A DNA stretch of 64,000 nucleotides from Alteromonas sp. CI.11.F.A3 (GTDB taxonomy: Bacteria > Pseudomonadota > Gammaproteobacteria > Enterobacterales > Alteromonadaceae). Below the pieces are notes generated by a model that had not been told where the DNA came from, did no database searches, and saw nothing but the letters and a program-made list of their open reading frames with translations. Location of the stretch: positions 3,038,001-3,102,000 of the forward strand of contig NZ_CP136708.1 of assembly GCF_032925565.1 (NCBI RefSeq), written 5' to 3'. This document shows, in pieces, positions 43,556-54,234 of this stretch (its first letter is position 1; every line of letters starts with the position of its first letter). The translations under genes were made by a program, and so were the position numbers.

Positions 43556-46033
43556 CTAGTTTTCTATCTTGCACGGTGAAAGTTTCCAAATACGTTCTAC
43601 ATAATCTTTGATTGAACGGTCTGAGGTAAACTTACCCATTTTAGCGGTATTAATAATCGCCATTTTAGCCCACCGCGCTTTATCGCGATACGCTTCATCA
43701 ATAGCGATTTGTGCATCACAGTAGCTGCGGAAGTCAGCTAGCACCATGTATTGGTCACCATGATCTAACAAGCTTTGCTTAATCGATACTAACGCACCTG
43801 GCTTGCCTGGCGTGAAGTAATCCGTTTCAAGCCAATCTAATACCGCTTTAATTTCAGGGTCGCGATAATAGTAATCGTAAGGCTTGTAGCCTTTCTCTTG
43901 CTGTTCGTGCACCTCTTCAACGGTTAGGCCGAAGATAAAGATGTTGTCATCGCCGACTTCTTCAGCAATCTCAACGTTAGCACCATCTAGCGTACCTACG
44001 GTAATAGCGCCGTTAAGTGCTAACTTCATGTTACCGGTTCCTGACGCTTCTTTACCCGCGGTACTGATTTGCTCAGATACATCAGATGCCGGAATCATTT
44101 TCTCAGCAAGAGACACGCGATAGTTCGGCAAGAACACGACTTTAATCTTGTTATTTACACGCGGGTCATTATTGATTTTATCAGCCACTTTATTGATGGC
44201 GTAAATAATATCTTTCGCTAATTTGTATCCCGGAGCCGCTTTCGCACCAAATATGAATACGCGAGGTACCATATCGTAATCAGGGTTTTCTAATAGACGG
44301 CGATACAAAGCCATAATGTGAAGCAAGTTCAGGTGCTGTCGCTTGTACTCGTGCAAGCGCTTAATTTGCACATCGAAAATAGCGTTTACGTCTACTTCGA
44401 TGTCTAACGACTCGCGAATTTCATCAGCAAGTAACTGCTTGTTATTCAGCTTCACTTGCATGAATTGCTTTTGGAACGTCTTGTTGTCGGCGTACTTTTC
44501 TAGCGCCTCAAGTTTGTATAAGTCTTTTGGCCAGTCGGTGCCAATTTTCTTATCAATTAATTTAGAAAGCTCTGGGTTACACGCTTTCAACCAACGGCGT
44601 GGTGTAATACCGTTCGTTACGTTAGTTAATTTACCCGGCCATAGCGCATCGAACTCTGGGAACAAATCAGACTTAACTAGGCGAGAATGCATTTCAGCTA
44701 CGCCGTTAACCGCAAATGAACCGATAACCGATAAATGGCCCATACGTACCATTTTCTCGTTGCCTTCTTCAATAATAGAAAGCTTCGCTTTAATGCGGTT
44801 ATCGCTTGGCCATTTCTTATCTACCTCAGCCATAAATCTATGGTTAATTTCATAGATGATTTCCAAATGGCGCGGTAGGATTTTTTCAATCATACGAGCA
44901 GGCCACTTTTCTAGCGCCTCAGGCAACAAGGTATGGTTGGTGTAAGCAAACACTTTCGTGCTTATGCCCCATGCTTGATCCCAATCTAATTCCGCGCGGT
45001 CAACTAAGATACGCATAAGCTCAGGGATTGCGATGGCTGGGTGAGTATCATTTAATTGAATGACTACCTGATCAGCAAAACGGCTCCAGTCATCACCATG
45101 TGCACGTTTATAACGGCGAATAATATCTTTCAACGAACATGAACAGAAGAAATACTGTTGAATCAAGCGAAGCTCTTTACCCGCTTCGGTTTCATCGTTT
45201 GGATAAAGCACTTTTGAAATGGTTTCCGCTTGCACGTTTTCTCGCTGTGCATCTACGTAACCACCGGCGTTAAATACATCCCAGTTGAAGTAATCAGAAG
45301 AGTCTGACTGCCATAAACGCAACACGTTTACGGTTTTGCCTTCATATCCAACAACAGGAATATCCCAAGGGATACCTTTTACAATCGAGCCAGGATGCCA
45401 CTCTTTTTGAATACGGCCGCTTTCGCCATACTTGGTTTCTACATAACCAAATAGAGGCACTTCTTGAATTGATTCTGGGCGGCAGATTTCCCACGGATTA
45501 CCGTAATCGCGCCAGCTATCAGGGCGTTCTATCTGAGCGCCACTCTTAATTTCTTGACGAAAAAGTCCATGCTCATAGTGAATACCATAACCAATTGCAG
45601 GCAGTTCCATCGTTGCAAGTGAGTCGATAAAGCACGCCGCTAAGCGCCCTAACCCACCATTACCTAGCGCCATGTCTGGCTCTTCTTCCATGATGTCGGT
45701 AATCTCAACACCCAACTCTTTCAACGCGCCACTAGCAATGTCAAATAAACCCAAGTTTTGAAGGTTGTTTGACAACAATCTGCCCATTAAGAATTCGGCA
45801 GAAAAATAGTGTACTGCGCGAGTATCATTGAAGTAGTGACTTTTTTGGGTTTTGCGAAGGCCTTCTAATACCTGAGCCTGAATGGCAGCACAGGTGGCTT
45901 TCCACCATGCGTGGTTATTAGCCTTATTTTCATCCGTACCTAGCGTACAGTGAAGGTGCTTAACAATAGCGGCTTTAAATTCAGCCTTATCTAGCGGTAA
46001 AGAGGTTTGCGTTTTGGCAGCTTTTGCATTCAT
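43556..46033 (-). CDS. glgP: Glycogen phosphorylase
   Basis: 825 residues. Family hallmarks are [50 protein letters not shown] and the pyridoxal-phosphate lysine region with [23 protein letters not shown]. It releases glucose 1-phosphate, which Pgm, encoded next door, converts to glucose 6-phosphate. ATG at 46033 (MNAKAAKTQ) is preferred over the TTG at 46075; GAGTGAGA lies before it. Same strand as pgm but separated by its terminator. Confidence 0.96.
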   Translation of the reverse strand: MNAKAAKTQTSLPLDKAEFKAAIVKHLHCTLGTDENKANNHAWWKATCAAIQAQVLEGLRKTQKSHYFNDTRAVHYFSAEFLMGRLLSNNLQNLGLFDIASGALKELGVEITDIMEEEPDMALGNGGLGRLAACFIDSLATMELPAIGYGIHYEHGLFRQEIKSGAQIERPDSWRDYGNPWEICRPESIQEVPLFGYVETKYGESGRIQKEWHPGSIVKGIPWDIPVVGYEGKTVNVLRLWQSDSSDYFNWDVFNAGGYVDAQRENVQAETISKVLYPNDETEAGKELRLIQQYFFCSCSLKDIIRRYKRAHGDDWSRFADQVVIQLNDTHPAIAIPELMRILVDRAELDWDQAWGISTKVFAYTNHTLLPEALEKWPARMIEKILPRHLEIIYEINHRFMAEVDKKWPSDNRIKAKLSIIEEGNEKMVRMGHLSVIGSFAVNGVAEMHSRLVKSDLFPEFDALWPGKLTNVTNGITPRRWLKACNPELSKLIDKKIGTDWPKDLYKLEALEKYADNKTFQKQFMQVKLNNKQLLADEIRESLDIEVDVNAIFDVQIKRLHEYKRQHLNLLHIMALYRRLLENPDYDMVPRVFIFGAKAAPGYKLAKDIIYAINKVADKINNDPRVNNKIKVVFLPNYRVSLAEKMIPASDVSEQISTAGKEASGTGNMKLALNGAITVGTLDGANVEIAEEVGDDNIFIFGLTVEEVHEQQEKGYKPYDYYYRDPEIKAVLDWLETDYFTPGKPGALVSIKQSLLDHGDQYMVLADFRSYCDAQIAIDEAYRDKARWAKMAIINTAKMGKFTSDRSIKDYVERIWKLSPCKIEN

Positions 46034-46168
46034 TTTGCGTCTCACTCTGGTTGACGTGTACAAAGGCACACTCAATGTGTAATTTAATTACAGAAAAAAC
46101 CAACGATATGAGAGCAATATAGCAGTGCTTAAACGATTATGTTGTGATAATTTTGTTAAAATAACAAA

Positions 46169-46205
46169 AAACCGGATGAAAACGTATGCATTCATCCGGC
46201 TTTTA
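46169..46205 (-). terminator. Terminator of pgm
   Basis: On the minus strand a 10-bp stem GCCGGATGAA / TTCATCCGGT with TTTTTGTTATTTT behind it. Confidence 0.88.
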
Positions 46206-46250
46206 ACTTATATGTAACAAATAAAGGCTTTAGGCGGTTAGTTTTTAGCC

Positions 46251-47903
46251 TTATTTGATGATTTTACCTACTAACGCTTCTGCTTCTTGAATCAATTCCT
46301 GTAAGTGAGTTTCACCTTTGAAGCTTTCAGCATAAATTTTGTAGATTTGTTCAGTACCAGATGGACGTGCTGCAAACCAACCATTTTCAGTAGATACCTT
46401 TACACCACCAATAGCGGCATTGTTACCCGGTGCATGGGTTTGCACTGCCGTAATAGGTTCACCTGCTAGGGAATCACTAGTAACTACCGAAGCATCCATT
46501 GCAGAGAGCTTCTGCTTTTGCTCTAAGGTAGCAGCGACATCTACGCGATTATAAACTGGCGCCGAAAACTGTTCGGTCAGTGTTTGATAATGTTCACCAG
46601 GATCTTTTTTGGTCACCGCCAAAATCTCAGCGGCCAGTAAGCAAAGAATAAAGCCATCTTTATCGGTAGCCCAAGTCTCGCCATCACGTTGCAAGAAAAT
46701 ACCACCGGCACTTTCTTCACCTGCAAAACCAATATTGCTGTTCGATAGGCCATCAACAAACCATTTAAAACCAACGGGCATTTCGGCAAGCGGCTTATCT
46801 AAGCTATTTGCCACGCGGTCAATCATGCTGCTCGAAACCAGTGTTTTACCGATTTTCAGTGAAGCTGGCCATTGTGGTCTGTTTGTATATAAGTACTGAA
46901 TAGCCACCGCTAGATAATGATTAGGGTTCATCAGACCGGCACTTTTACATACAATGCCGTGGCGATCGAAATCTGGATCATTACCCCAAGCTAGGTCAAA
47001 ATCGTCTTTTAATTCGATTAAGCCTGCCATAGCATAAGCGCTTGAACAGTCCATGCGTAATTTACCGTCTTTGTCACGACGCATAAATCCAAACTGAGGG
47101 TCGACAGCAGGGTTCACAACCGTGATGTCTAATCCGTATTTCTCGGCAATACGTGACCAGTACCCAATACCAGCACCACCCAATGGATCGGTACCTAGTT
47201 TCAAGCCGGCCTTAGCAATGGCCTGCATATCAATAACCTGAGCAAGGTCATCAATATAAGGTTCCATGAAATCTTCTTCGCGAACTAAACTTCTGGCTCT
47301 AACCGAACGGATATCAATGCGTTTAACGTCTTTATTGCCCTCGGCAATAAGCGCATTAGCGCGGTTTTGAATTTTCGTCGTCACGTCGCTATCTGCAGGG
47401 CCACCATGAGGAGGGTTATATTTAAAACCTCCGTCTTCAGGTGGATTATGTGATGGGGTTATGACTACCCCATCAGATTTAACAGCCCCGTTTTCACGAT
47501 TGTAACGAATGATAGTACGGGAAATGACCGGCGTTGGTGTATAGCCTAAGCTTTCGTTGTCGCTCCGCTGGATAACAACATCTACCCCGTTGGCACTGAG
47601 TACTTCAATAGCGGTGATCATGGCAGGCTCAGACAAAGCATGGGTATCTTTACCTATAAATAGCGGGCCTGTAATACCTTCTGATTCACGATATTCAACT
47701 AATGCTTGGCATATTGCACTAATATGGGTATCGGTAAAAGTATAGTTCGACGCCGATCCTCTGTGCCCTGAAGTACCAAAACTTACTGCTTCAGTAGGGG
47801 CAGCGGCGTCTGGTTTGTAGCTGTAATATTGGCTAACAAGTTGCGCCACATTAATCAGTTGCTCAGGTGCAGCTGGTTTACCAGCCTGCGGATGTAAAGC
47901 CAT
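46251..47903 (-). CDS. pgm: Phosphoglucomutase (glucose-specific)
   Basis: 550 residues. The phosphoserine site lies in [20 protein letters not shown], with metal site DPDFDRHG and substrate motif [14 protein letters not shown]. It interconverts glucose 1- and 6-phosphate. Downstream of seqA by 27 bp, the conserved seqA-pgm pairing of gammaproteobacteria, and upstream of glgP. Confidence 0.96.
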   Translation of the reverse strand: MALHPQAGKPAAPEQLINVAQLVSQYYSYKPDAAAPTEAVSFGTSGHRGSASNYTFTDTHISAICQALVEYRESEGITGPLFIGKDTHALSEPAMITAIEVLSANGVDVVIQRSDNESLGYTPTPVISRTIIRYNRENGAVKSDGVVITPSHNPPEDGGFKYNPPHGGPADSDVTTKIQNRANALIAEGNKDVKRIDIRSVRARSLVREEDFMEPYIDDLAQVIDMQAIAKAGLKLGTDPLGGAGIGYWSRIAEKYGLDITVVNPAVDPQFGFMRRDKDGKLRMDCSSAYAMAGLIELKDDFDLAWGNDPDFDRHGIVCKSAGLMNPNHYLAVAIQYLYTNRPQWPASLKIGKTLVSSSMIDRVANSLDKPLAEMPVGFKWFVDGLSNSNIGFAGEESAGGIFLQRDGETWATDKDGFILCLLAAEILAVTKKDPGEHYQTLTEQFSAPVYNRVDVAATLEQKQKLSAMDASVVTSDSLAGEPITAVQTHAPGNNAAIGGVKVSTENGWFAARPSGTEQIYKIYAESFKGETHLQELIQEAEALVGKIIK

Positions 47904-47930
47904 GAAAAGTCCTTATTTTAAGTTAAGCGT

Positions 47931-48668
47931 TTATTTGCCCTCTGGGGCGAATCGACTTACTACCGTTTCGACGACATCGGGCTGATACCCTAATGTACGC
48001 AAAACTTGTTCCAGCATGTTTACTTTTTTCGCGGTATTGTTGTTGGTGACTACCCAAAATGGGCTATCAGGAATGGCTTTGGGGTTAGTACTACTGCCAT
48101 TTTCTAACAATGCCTCTTTGTTTGTAGCAAAATAGGTACGATTTTTACCGATAATCGATTTAACATTTTCAAAGGTATCGCTATTTAGCTTATGCGCAGC
48201 ACTTAAAATAAATAAGAACTGGTCGACACGTTTGGTAAACGTCGATAACGCATCTTTAGATACCATACCCACAATATCATCTTTATTGTGATTTTCTATT
48301 TCAGTTACTACTGGCGCGGTCACGTCTTTTTTAACAGGCGCTTTGGCGGGGGTTGTTGATTTTGCAACAGGTGACTTTGTTGCTGCGGCTTTGGCAACCG
48401 TTGTTTTGGGCGCCGCTTTCGTCACGGTTTTAGTGGCGGGCTTCACTTGTGCTTTTTGCGCCGAAGCGGTAGCAGTAGGGGCAGCTGCAACCGGTGCTGG
48501 CGTAGCTTGTACTGACTCATCAGGTAGGGAGGCGTTGCTTGCACCCTTTATTTCACCATCTTCAGGCAATAAAAGCCTACGTAAAATTTCTGATGCGCTC
48601 TCGCCTATATGTTTTGTTTGGCTGGCGATAAAGGCATACAAATCATCATCTATTTCAATGCTTTTCAT
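47931..48668 (-). CDS. seqA: Replication initiation regulator SeqA with extended linker
   Basis: 245 residues. The N-terminal oligomerisation domain (MKSIEIDDDLYAFIASQTKHIGES-like, 1-36) and C-terminal hemimethylated-GATC binding domain (about 130-245, KSIIGKNRTYFA, SPFWVVTNNNTAKK) are intact. Between them lies a linker rich in Ala, Pro, Thr and Lys (about 42-120), much longer than in the 181-residue E. coli protein. SeqA sequesters newly replicated origins. ATG at 48668 is preferred to the longer frame from 48725, which matches no family sequence. Confidence 0.94.
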   Translation of the reverse strand: MKSIEIDDDLYAFIASQTKHIGESASEILRRLLLPEDGEIKGASNASLPDESVQATPAPVAAAPTATASAQKAQVKPATKTVTKAAPKTTVAKAAATKSPVAKSTTPAKAPVKKDVTAPVVTEIENHNKDDIVGMVSKDALSTFTKRVDQFLFILSAAHKLNSDTFENVKSIIGKNRTYFATNKEALLENGSSTNPKAIPDSPFWVVTNNNTAKKVNMLEQVLRTLGYQPDVVETVVSRFAPEGK

Positions 48669-48886
48669 AACTACTTCCTTAACAAGATGCCCCATTATAG
48701 ACAACCGATACGCACAGCGCAGCACTATTTCTAACCTAGCCCTAAATTCGTTAAAACCAACATTAAAATGATGCTTTTAAGGTGTTAAATAACCAAGCTT
48801 ATACCTTTGTATGGGAGCCAACTGCTATTTCAGCACTTTAGTTGCTACTATCAGTATATAAGGGGTTTAAAAGGTAACGTTTTATC

Positions 48887-49798
48887 ATGCGAAAAGAGAT
48901 TCAATTAGTGCATGACGCGCTAAGTCAGAAAATTATCGGCAAATCTGAACAGCTAAAACTCGCGGTGACGTGTTTACTAGCACATGGTCATCTCCTTATT
49001 GAAGATTTACCTGGCATGGGTAAAACCACACTTTCCCACGCACTTTCCCACGTATTCGGTCTTCAGTATTCGCGTATCCAATTTACGTCAGACTTGCTCC
49101 CATCAGACATGCTTGGCGTGAATGTTTATCAAAGTCACAATGGTGAATTTCAATTTAGACACGGCCCCATATTTAGCCAAGTTGTTCTTGCCGATGAGCT
49201 GAACCGAGCCAGCCCTAAAACGCAAAGTGCCTTGTTAGAGGCGATGGAAGAACGCCAAGTGAGTATTGATGGCACCACCCACGCGCTACCTTCGCCTTTT
49301 TTTGTTATTGGCACTCAAAACCCTGGTTATCAATCTGGCACCTATCCGCTGCCTGAATCACAACTAGACCGCTTTTTTATGCGTATATCGCTGGGCTTTC
49401 CTAATTGGGAAGCCGAAAAAGCTATGCTACAACAATCAACCGATGTCCAGCAGCAGATAGTGTCGTGTTTATCGCAGACTGATTTGATCACGATGCAAGA
49501 TGCGGTTACCCAAGTGCATGCTAGCGATGATGTGATTAATTATATATTGCGATTAGTGACAGAGAGCCGAGCACAAGGGCGCTACCCTACCCCATTATCG
49601 CCACGGGCTAGCCGGGCCTTGTTGCAGGCAGCTAAAGCTTGGGCTTATATACACGATAGAACCTTTGTTACGCCAGATGATGTGCAAGCTATTTTCATTG
49701 CCGTTACTGAGCATAGGCTTAATGCAAGTACCCCTGAACATACGGGCTCGTCACTAAGTCAGCATTTACTGGATAGTATCGATCCGCTGGCGGCGTAA
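48887..49798 (+). CDS. MoxR-family AAA+ ATPase
   Basis: 303 residues. Walker A lies in EDLPGMGKTTLSHAL, Walker B in VVLADELNRASPKTQSALLEAMEE, and the sensor segment in VIGTQNP. MoxR ATPases act as chaperones for assembly of protein complexes, usually with DUF58 and VWA proteins. First of a three-gene operon with DUF58 and transglutaminase genes, a combination common in marine gammaproteobacteria. Confidence 0.94.
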   Translation: MRKEIQLVHDALSQKIIGKSEQLKLAVTCLLAHGHLLIEDLPGMGKTTLSHALSHVFGLQYSRIQFTSDLLPSDMLGVNVYQSHNGEFQFRHGPIFSQVVLADELNRASPKTQSALLEAMEERQVSIDGTTHALPSPFFVIGTQNPGYQSGTYPLPESQLDRFFMRISLGFPNWEAEKAMLQQSTDVQQQIVSCLSQTDLITMQDAVTQVHASDDVINYILRLVTESRAQGRYPTPLSPRASRALLQAAKAWAYIHDRTFVTPDDVQAIFIAVTEHRLNASTPEHTGSSLSQHLLDSIDPLAA

Positions 49799-49801
49799 TC
49801 C

Positions 49802-50890
49802 ATGTTTAAAAAGGTATTTCACAAGCCTTGGCTTGCTTGGCTAGATAAACGCATTCCGCCGAATCCTTCACATGCACTGAATATGCGTTCGGTATTTATT
49901 TTACCGAGCCGTTTTGGCTGGGGATTTATCGTGATGTGTATGTGCTTATTTCTTTTAGGCACTAACTATCAAAATAACCTCATGTTGCTATTAAGCTATT
50001 TGTTACTTAGCGTAATGTTACTCACGTTGTTTTACAGCTATCAAAATTTTGCGGCTATTGCCCTTAGCGTGTCGCCGCCAAAAACCGTTTTTGCTAACAC
50101 GACAGCCCACCTTACTCTCAATCGGGTTAAGCACTCCAACTACAAAACCAAACCTGAAGGTTTATTGCAGGTTCAGTGGCTTCAGATACATAAGCTCAAG
50201 CTGCCGAAGCTCAAAGATACGACCTCAATAACCTTTGATATTGGTAATCAAGAACAACGACTTTCTATTCCGGTGTTACTTTATACTAGAGGTGAACACA
50301 AACTTCCCCGCTTAACGTTAAAAAGCGCCTACCCCTTCGGGTTATTTAATTGCTGGACCCACCTAGATTTTGACGTAGAGGTTATGGCATATCCAGAGCC
50401 AAAAGCTGGGAAACTTGGTGAAGTGGTTCACTACACGCAAGACGCTGCTGGAAGTAAAGAAGATGAGCGACAAGGTAATGAGGACTTTTTTGCCCTTACC
50501 GATTTCATTGAAGGCGAACCATTAAACCGAGTTGCATGGAAACAGGTCGCTAAAACAGGAAACTGGGTGGTAAAGCAGTTTAGTGAACAAAAAAGTGATG
50601 ACGTATATTTAAGCTTACCGCCAAACACACCACTCGAAGAAGGGTTAAGTGCGTTAACCCAAAAAATAGTGTCGATGCAATCACAAGGTGTGCACTATGG
50701 TTTAAAGCTAGGTAGTACAACCTTTACGCCCAATAACTCTATTGCACATATGCATCAATGCCTAAGGGCACTGGCGACTTACCCCAACACAACTTTTGCG
50801 GTCAGCAGTGCTTCCACCACTCCAGTTGCCGCAGCCTCATTAGCAGCCCAAACCACAGGTGACAGCGCTTCGAAAGGGCTTAGCAAATGA
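49802..50890 (+). CDS. DUF58 protein
   Basis: 362 residues. Two N-terminal membrane helices (WGFIVMCMCLFLLGTNYQNN and LSYLLLSVMLLTLFY) and a cytoplasmic/periplasmic body with the DUF58 signature DFIEGEPLNRVAWKQVAKTG. Usually a partner of MoxR. Starts 3 bp after moxR and overlaps the next gene by 4 bp. Confidence 0.92.
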   Translation: MFKKVFHKPWLAWLDKRIPPNPSHALNMRSVFILPSRFGWGFIVMCMCLFLLGTNYQNNLMLLLSYLLLSVMLLTLFYSYQNFAAIALSVSPPKTVFANTTAHLTLNRVKHSNYKTKPEGLLQVQWLQIHKLKLPKLKDTTSITFDIGNQEQRLSIPVLLYTRGEHKLPRLTLKSAYPFGLFNCWTHLDFDVEVMAYPEPKAGKLGEVVHYTQDAAGSKEDERQGNEDFFALTDFIEGEPLNRVAWKQVAKTGNWVVKQFSEQKSDDVYLSLPPNTPLEEGLSALTQKIVSMQSQGVHYGLKLGSTTFTPNNSIAHMHQCLRALATYPNTTFAVSSASTTPVAAASLAAQTTGDSASKGLSK

Positions 50891-52914
50891 ACCATAAAGC
50901 AAATATGCTGCTAGCCACCTGCTTTATGGTATTAACGCTTAGCCTGCTTACCCCACTGCTAACTTGGGTGGTATTGCTCGCCATATGCGCGGTTATTATG
51001 CAAAGCGCATTATATTTTAGGTGGCAAGAATATAACCCAAGTAGCCGCACCGTAAATTTATTAGCGGTTCTGTCCTTAATAGCGTTAGGTTGGTTTGGTC
51101 TTTCTATTGGTTTGCTCAATAGCATGATTAACCTCTTAGTCATCGCCTGCTCATTGAAGCTTATGCTGCTTTCAAGAACAAAAGATTTTTTACAGCTTTT
51201 CTGCTCCTGCATATTTCTTGTGGGCTGCGGTTTTATTTTTGCGCTAGGGTTAGAAGCGTGGATAGGCTACGTCGCGGTAATTGTGCTTTTGTTTACTGCT
51301 TTATCATTGGTATACGCCCCCGCCAGAAGTTTTAGGGTGTCTATGCGTAAATCGGCGATAATACTGCTGCAAGCATTTCCTTTGGCTGCATTGTTATTTG
51401 TAGTGATGCCGCAGCTTCCGCCTTTATGGCAAATGCCGACGTCTAAATCGAATGAAACAGGTTTATCGGACTCGGTCACGCCAGGGGATATTGCTTCACT
51501 GGCGAGATCGTCCGATTTAGCTTTCACTGCAACCTTTGAGCAAAGCCCACCTTTGGCCGAACAGCGATATTGGCGCGCCATGACGATGGAAGCCTTTGAC
51601 GGTAAAACGTGGACCATTAGCCCAAGACGAAAACAAGCTGAAGCACAGCTTAAAACCATGGGCCGAAGTCTTGCAGCGCCCTCAACTAAGGCATCATTAA
51701 CACCCTCAGAAAACTACCAGTTGATTGTAGAGCCCAGCAATCAGCGCTGGCTATACTCTCTTGATGTGTCTGCTGAAAACACAGATTTAGACAATCCTGA
51801 GATGTGGCGTCAGTTTAATTATGCATTAAGAGCAGCACGTCCAATTGTGGGTAAACGAGCGTTTTATTTAACTTATTTTCCAGATACGCCACTTGTTAGT
51901 GAGATATATGATTTTGATTATCAGCTTAATATTCAATACCCAATAGACAGTAACCTACGTACCCAAGCGTGGGTAAAGCAGCTAACGGCAAATGTACAAA
52001 GTGAGCGAAGTATTGCCGAAGATATTTTACGTCACTTTAAAACCGGTGGATTTAGCTACACCCTACAACCTAACGCTATGCCGAACTCGCCTATAGACAC
52101 CTTTATGTTCGAAGCAAAGGCAGGATTTTGTGCCCACTATGCCAGCGCCATGGTGTTTGCCCTTCGGGTTGCGGGTATTCCTGCTCGTATGGTGACAGGT
52201 TATCAAGGTGGTGAATTATTAAGTGATAACGTAATACAAGTTCGCCAATATGATGCCCACGCTTGGGTGGAAGCGTTAATAGACGGCGTTTGGGTGCCAT
52301 TCGACCCTACCAGTATGGTTGCTCCCTCTCGCATTTCCTTTGGGTTAGAGCAAGCACTAGCCGATTTTAACGAAACCCGCAGTGAAGGCATGTTTAAAGA
52401 TTTAGGTTCTGCTGAGCTGTTTTTATCGATAAGAGGATGGTTTCGCCAGCTAGATTATCAGTGGAGTAGATTAGTACTGGGTTTTGATAATCAAACACAA
52501 ACGGATTTATTGAAAAAACTCCTTGGCGATTTAACCTCTCAAAAAATGACGTTTTTCTTTCTAAGCGTAATTGGAATAGTGAGTATTTTTTTGCTGGTGT
52601 TGTTCTTCCCTATTAGAAGAAAGTCGACCTTGCCTAAACATCAACGCATTTATTTAAACGCCGTTGAGTTGGTGTCGAATTTTACTCAGATAGCGAGAGA
52701 AAATAAGGGAAGTACTGCCTACTTCAAACAAGTGAAACCTTTTTTACCAGCAAATGCAGCATCGCTATTTAACACGCTTACTCAAGACTTTGAACATGCA
52801 CAATATCAAGGTGCCACAGACGGTGGTCGCGATAGCCAAAAGCAAAAAGAACGTACCATGACAGATGCACTTGCTGCGTTACAAAAAGACTTAAAGCGAA
52901 CAAAACCAAATTAA
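50887..52914 (+). CDS. TgpA-like transmembrane transglutaminase
   Basis: 675 residues. About six N-terminal membrane helices (DUF3488), then a periplasmic transglutaminase-like domain with triad Cys415 (AGFCAHYASAM), His458 (YDAHAWVEAL) and Asp473 (WVPFDPTS), and a further helix (FFFLSVIGIVSIFLLVLFF) before a C-terminal DUF4129-like tail. TgpA is essential in Pseudomonas aeruginosa, but its substrate is unknown. Coupled to the DUF58 gene by ATGA. Confidence 0.93.
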   Translation: MNHKANMLLATCFMVLTLSLLTPLLTWVVLLAICAVIMQSALYFRWQEYNPSSRTVNLLAVLSLIALGWFGLSIGLLNSMINLLVIACSLKLMLLSRTKDFLQLFCSCIFLVGCGFIFALGLEAWIGYVAVIVLLFTALSLVYAPARSFRVSMRKSAIILLQAFPLAALLFVVMPQLPPLWQMPTSKSNETGLSDSVTPGDIASLARSSDLAFTATFEQSPPLAEQRYWRAMTMEAFDGKTWTISPRRKQAEAQLKTMGRSLAAPSTKASLTPSENYQLIVEPSNQRWLYSLDVSAENTDLDNPEMWRQFNYALRAARPIVGKRAFYLTYFPDTPLVSEIYDFDYQLNIQYPIDSNLRTQAWVKQLTANVQSERSIAEDILRHFKTGGFSYTLQPNAMPNSPIDTFMFEAKAGFCAHYASAMVFALRVAGIPARMVTGYQGGELLSDNVIQVRQYDAHAWVEALIDGVWVPFDPTSMVAPSRISFGLEQALADFNETRSEGMFKDLGSAELFLSIRGWFRQLDYQWSRLVLGFDNQTQTDLLKKLLGDLTSQKMTFFFLSVIGIVSIFLLVLFFPIRRKSTLPKHQRIYLNAVELVSNFTQIARENKGSTAYFKQVKPFLPANAASLFNTLTQDFEHAQYQGATDGGRDSQKQKERTMTDALAALQKDLKRTKPN

Positions 52915-52930
52915 CGCTGTGTATTGTTGA

Positions 52931-52966
52931 TCCGCTTTAGTGTCCGCTTTAGTGTTCACTATAGTG
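52931..52966. repeat. 12-bp tandem repeat
   Basis: TCCGCTTTAGTG twice in perfect tandem (52931, 52943) and a third degenerate unit TTCACTATAGTG. Confidence 0.75.
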
Positions 52967-53015
52967 ATCAGCGAAAAATGCGTAAGTACATTTGGTATAA
53001 TATCCACCAATTCAG

Positions 53016-53051
53016 TGCACCTTAGCACTTCATTTGCACCATTGTGGTTTG
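53016..53051. promoter_or_regulatory. Two NtrC-like enhancer sites
   Basis: Against TGCACCA-N3-TGGTGCA: 53035-53051 is TGCACCA-TTG-TGGTTTG (11 of 14), and 53016-53032 has the left half TGCACCT. They lie about 110-150 bp before the predicted transcription start, as usual for sigma-54 enhancers. Confidence 0.55.
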
Positions 53052-53135
53052 ATTCTGATCATTCCAGCAATACATTAGCTTAAGTGAATAACAATAAAGC
53101 ACTGATTTAAAACAATTTAAAATAAAATCGCTTTT

Positions 53136-53152
53136 TTGGCACTATTCTCGCT
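53136..53152 (+). promoter_or_regulatory. Sigma-54 (RpoN) promoter
   Basis: TTGGCACTATTCTCGCT has the invariant GG (53138-53139) and GC (53150-53151) separated by exactly ten bases, and matches YTGGCACGRNNNTTGCW except at two or three positions. The transcript should start near 53163. Confidence 0.75.
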
Positions 53153-53215
53153 AACCATTAATCAGTACGAGTCGGTTTGTAAGCTGACTAACACAATCTA
53201 TCGAATTGGATAAAG

Positions 53216-53266
53216 ACGTCCACAACCTTCTTTGGAAACAGGGAATGGTGTGGACGTTTTTTTTTG
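53216..53266 (+). terminator. Leader terminator before the FNT transporter gene
   Basis: ACGTCCACA (53216-53224) pairs with TGTGGACGT (53249-53257), can extend by ACC/GGT with a bulge, and is followed by a run of nine T. It would end the sigma-54 transcript after about 100 nt, giving either an attenuated leader or a small RNA. Confidence 0.85.
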
Positions 53267-53341
53267 TTCGTTTGTTCTATCGATGAAAGCAGTGATGTGG
53301 CTCGTTAATTTAAAATAATTTACAAATCAGGGTGATTAATT

Positions 53342-54190
53342 ATGGCTTATTTACTTCCCGCCGAGTTTGCCACGAAAATGGTAGATGCCGGTGAATCTAA
53401 AATCTACATGTCTACTCGCGACACACTTATACGCGCCTACATGGCAGGTGCAATATTAGCGCTAGCTGCCGTATTCGCTATTACTATTGCAGTGCAAACA
53501 GGCATCTTCCTACTGGGAGCGGTATTGTTCCCCGTCGGTTTTTGTATGTTGTACTTAATGGGGTTTGATTTGCTAACCGGTGTATTTGTACTCACGCCTC
53601 TTGCGTACTTAGCGAAACGACCCGGTGTTACTCCTAAACAAATTTTACGTAACTGGGGTTTAGTCTTTTTAGGCAACTTTGGCGGGGCATTGACGGTTGC
53701 CTTTATGATGTCTTTTATTTTTACCATGGGCTACAACGTCGATGGTGGCGCTATCGCTGCTAAAGTAGCCAGCATTGGTGAAGCAAGAACATTAGGCTAT
53801 GCAGAGCATGGCACCGCAGGTTGGTTTACTATCTTTATTCGCGGCATGCTTTGTAACTGGATGGTATCACTAGGTGTAGTTGGCGCTATGATATCTACAC
53901 ATGTAAGCGGAAAAGTGCTGGCCATGTGGATGCCTATCATGCTGTTCTTCTTCATGGGCTTCGAGCATTCTGTGGTAAACATGTTCTTATTTCCATTCGG
54001 TCTTATCATGGGCGGTGAATTTTCCATCATGGATTATTTCGTTTGGAACGAAATTCCAACAGCCCTTGGTAACCTTGTTGGCGGTTTAGCGTTTACTGGT
54101 TTAACGATTTACAGCACCCACGTTAAAACTGCACCTAAGCGTAAAATTCCTGTTGCTGAAAAAGCACCAGCGAAAGTCGCTGCCGTATAA
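53342..54190 (+). CDS. Formate/nitrite transporter family protein
   Basis: 282 residues with six membrane helices of the FocA/NirC family: LIRAYMAGAILALAAVFAI, NWGLVFLGNFGGAL, RGMLCNWMVSLGVVGA and GFEHSVVNMFLFPFGL. It forms a pentameric anion channel. Its place with cyanase and under a sigma-54/NtrC-like promoter suggests transport of nitrite or cyanate rather than formate; this is inference. AGGG lies eight bases before the ATG. Confidence 0.93.
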   Translation: MAYLLPAEFATKMVDAGESKIYMSTRDTLIRAYMAGAILALAAVFAITIAVQTGIFLLGAVLFPVGFCMLYLMGFDLLTGVFVLTPLAYLAKRPGVTPKQILRNWGLVFLGNFGGALTVAFMMSFIFTMGYNVDGGAIAAKVASIGEARTLGYAEHGTAGWFTIFIRGMLCNWMVSLGVVGAMISTHVSGKVLAMWMPIMLFFFMGFEHSVVNMFLFPFGLIMGGEFSIMDYFVWNEIPTALGNLVGGLAFTGLTIYSTHVKTAPKRKIPVAEKAPAKVAAV

Positions 54191-54196
54191 TTTATC

Positions 54197-54232
54197 AAGC
54201 CCGATACGCTTCCACTGTATCGGGCTTTTTTC
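54197..54232 (+). terminator. Terminator touching the start of the kinase/phosphatase gene
   Basis: An 11-bp stem (AAGCCCGATAC with GTATCGGGCTT), 9-base loop and a T run ending two bases before the ATG at 54235. Confidence 0.9.
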
Positions 54233-54234
54233 TT

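Larger units (their letters stand above)
52915..53341. other. 427-bp control region of the transporter / kinase / cyanase genes
   Basis: Contains, in order, a 12-bp tandem repeat at 52931, two NtrC-like sites, a sigma-54 promoter and a leader with two candidate hairpins (AGTCGGTT/AGCTGACT at about 53170-53189; ATCTA/TGGAT at about 53197-53212) and a terminator. The transporter starts 75 bp after the terminator. Confidence 0.65.

Noticed and set aside
53163..53266. ANTAR/NasT-type two-hexaloop RNA
   Set aside because: The two possible hairpins have loops that lack the required A at position 1 and G at position 4.
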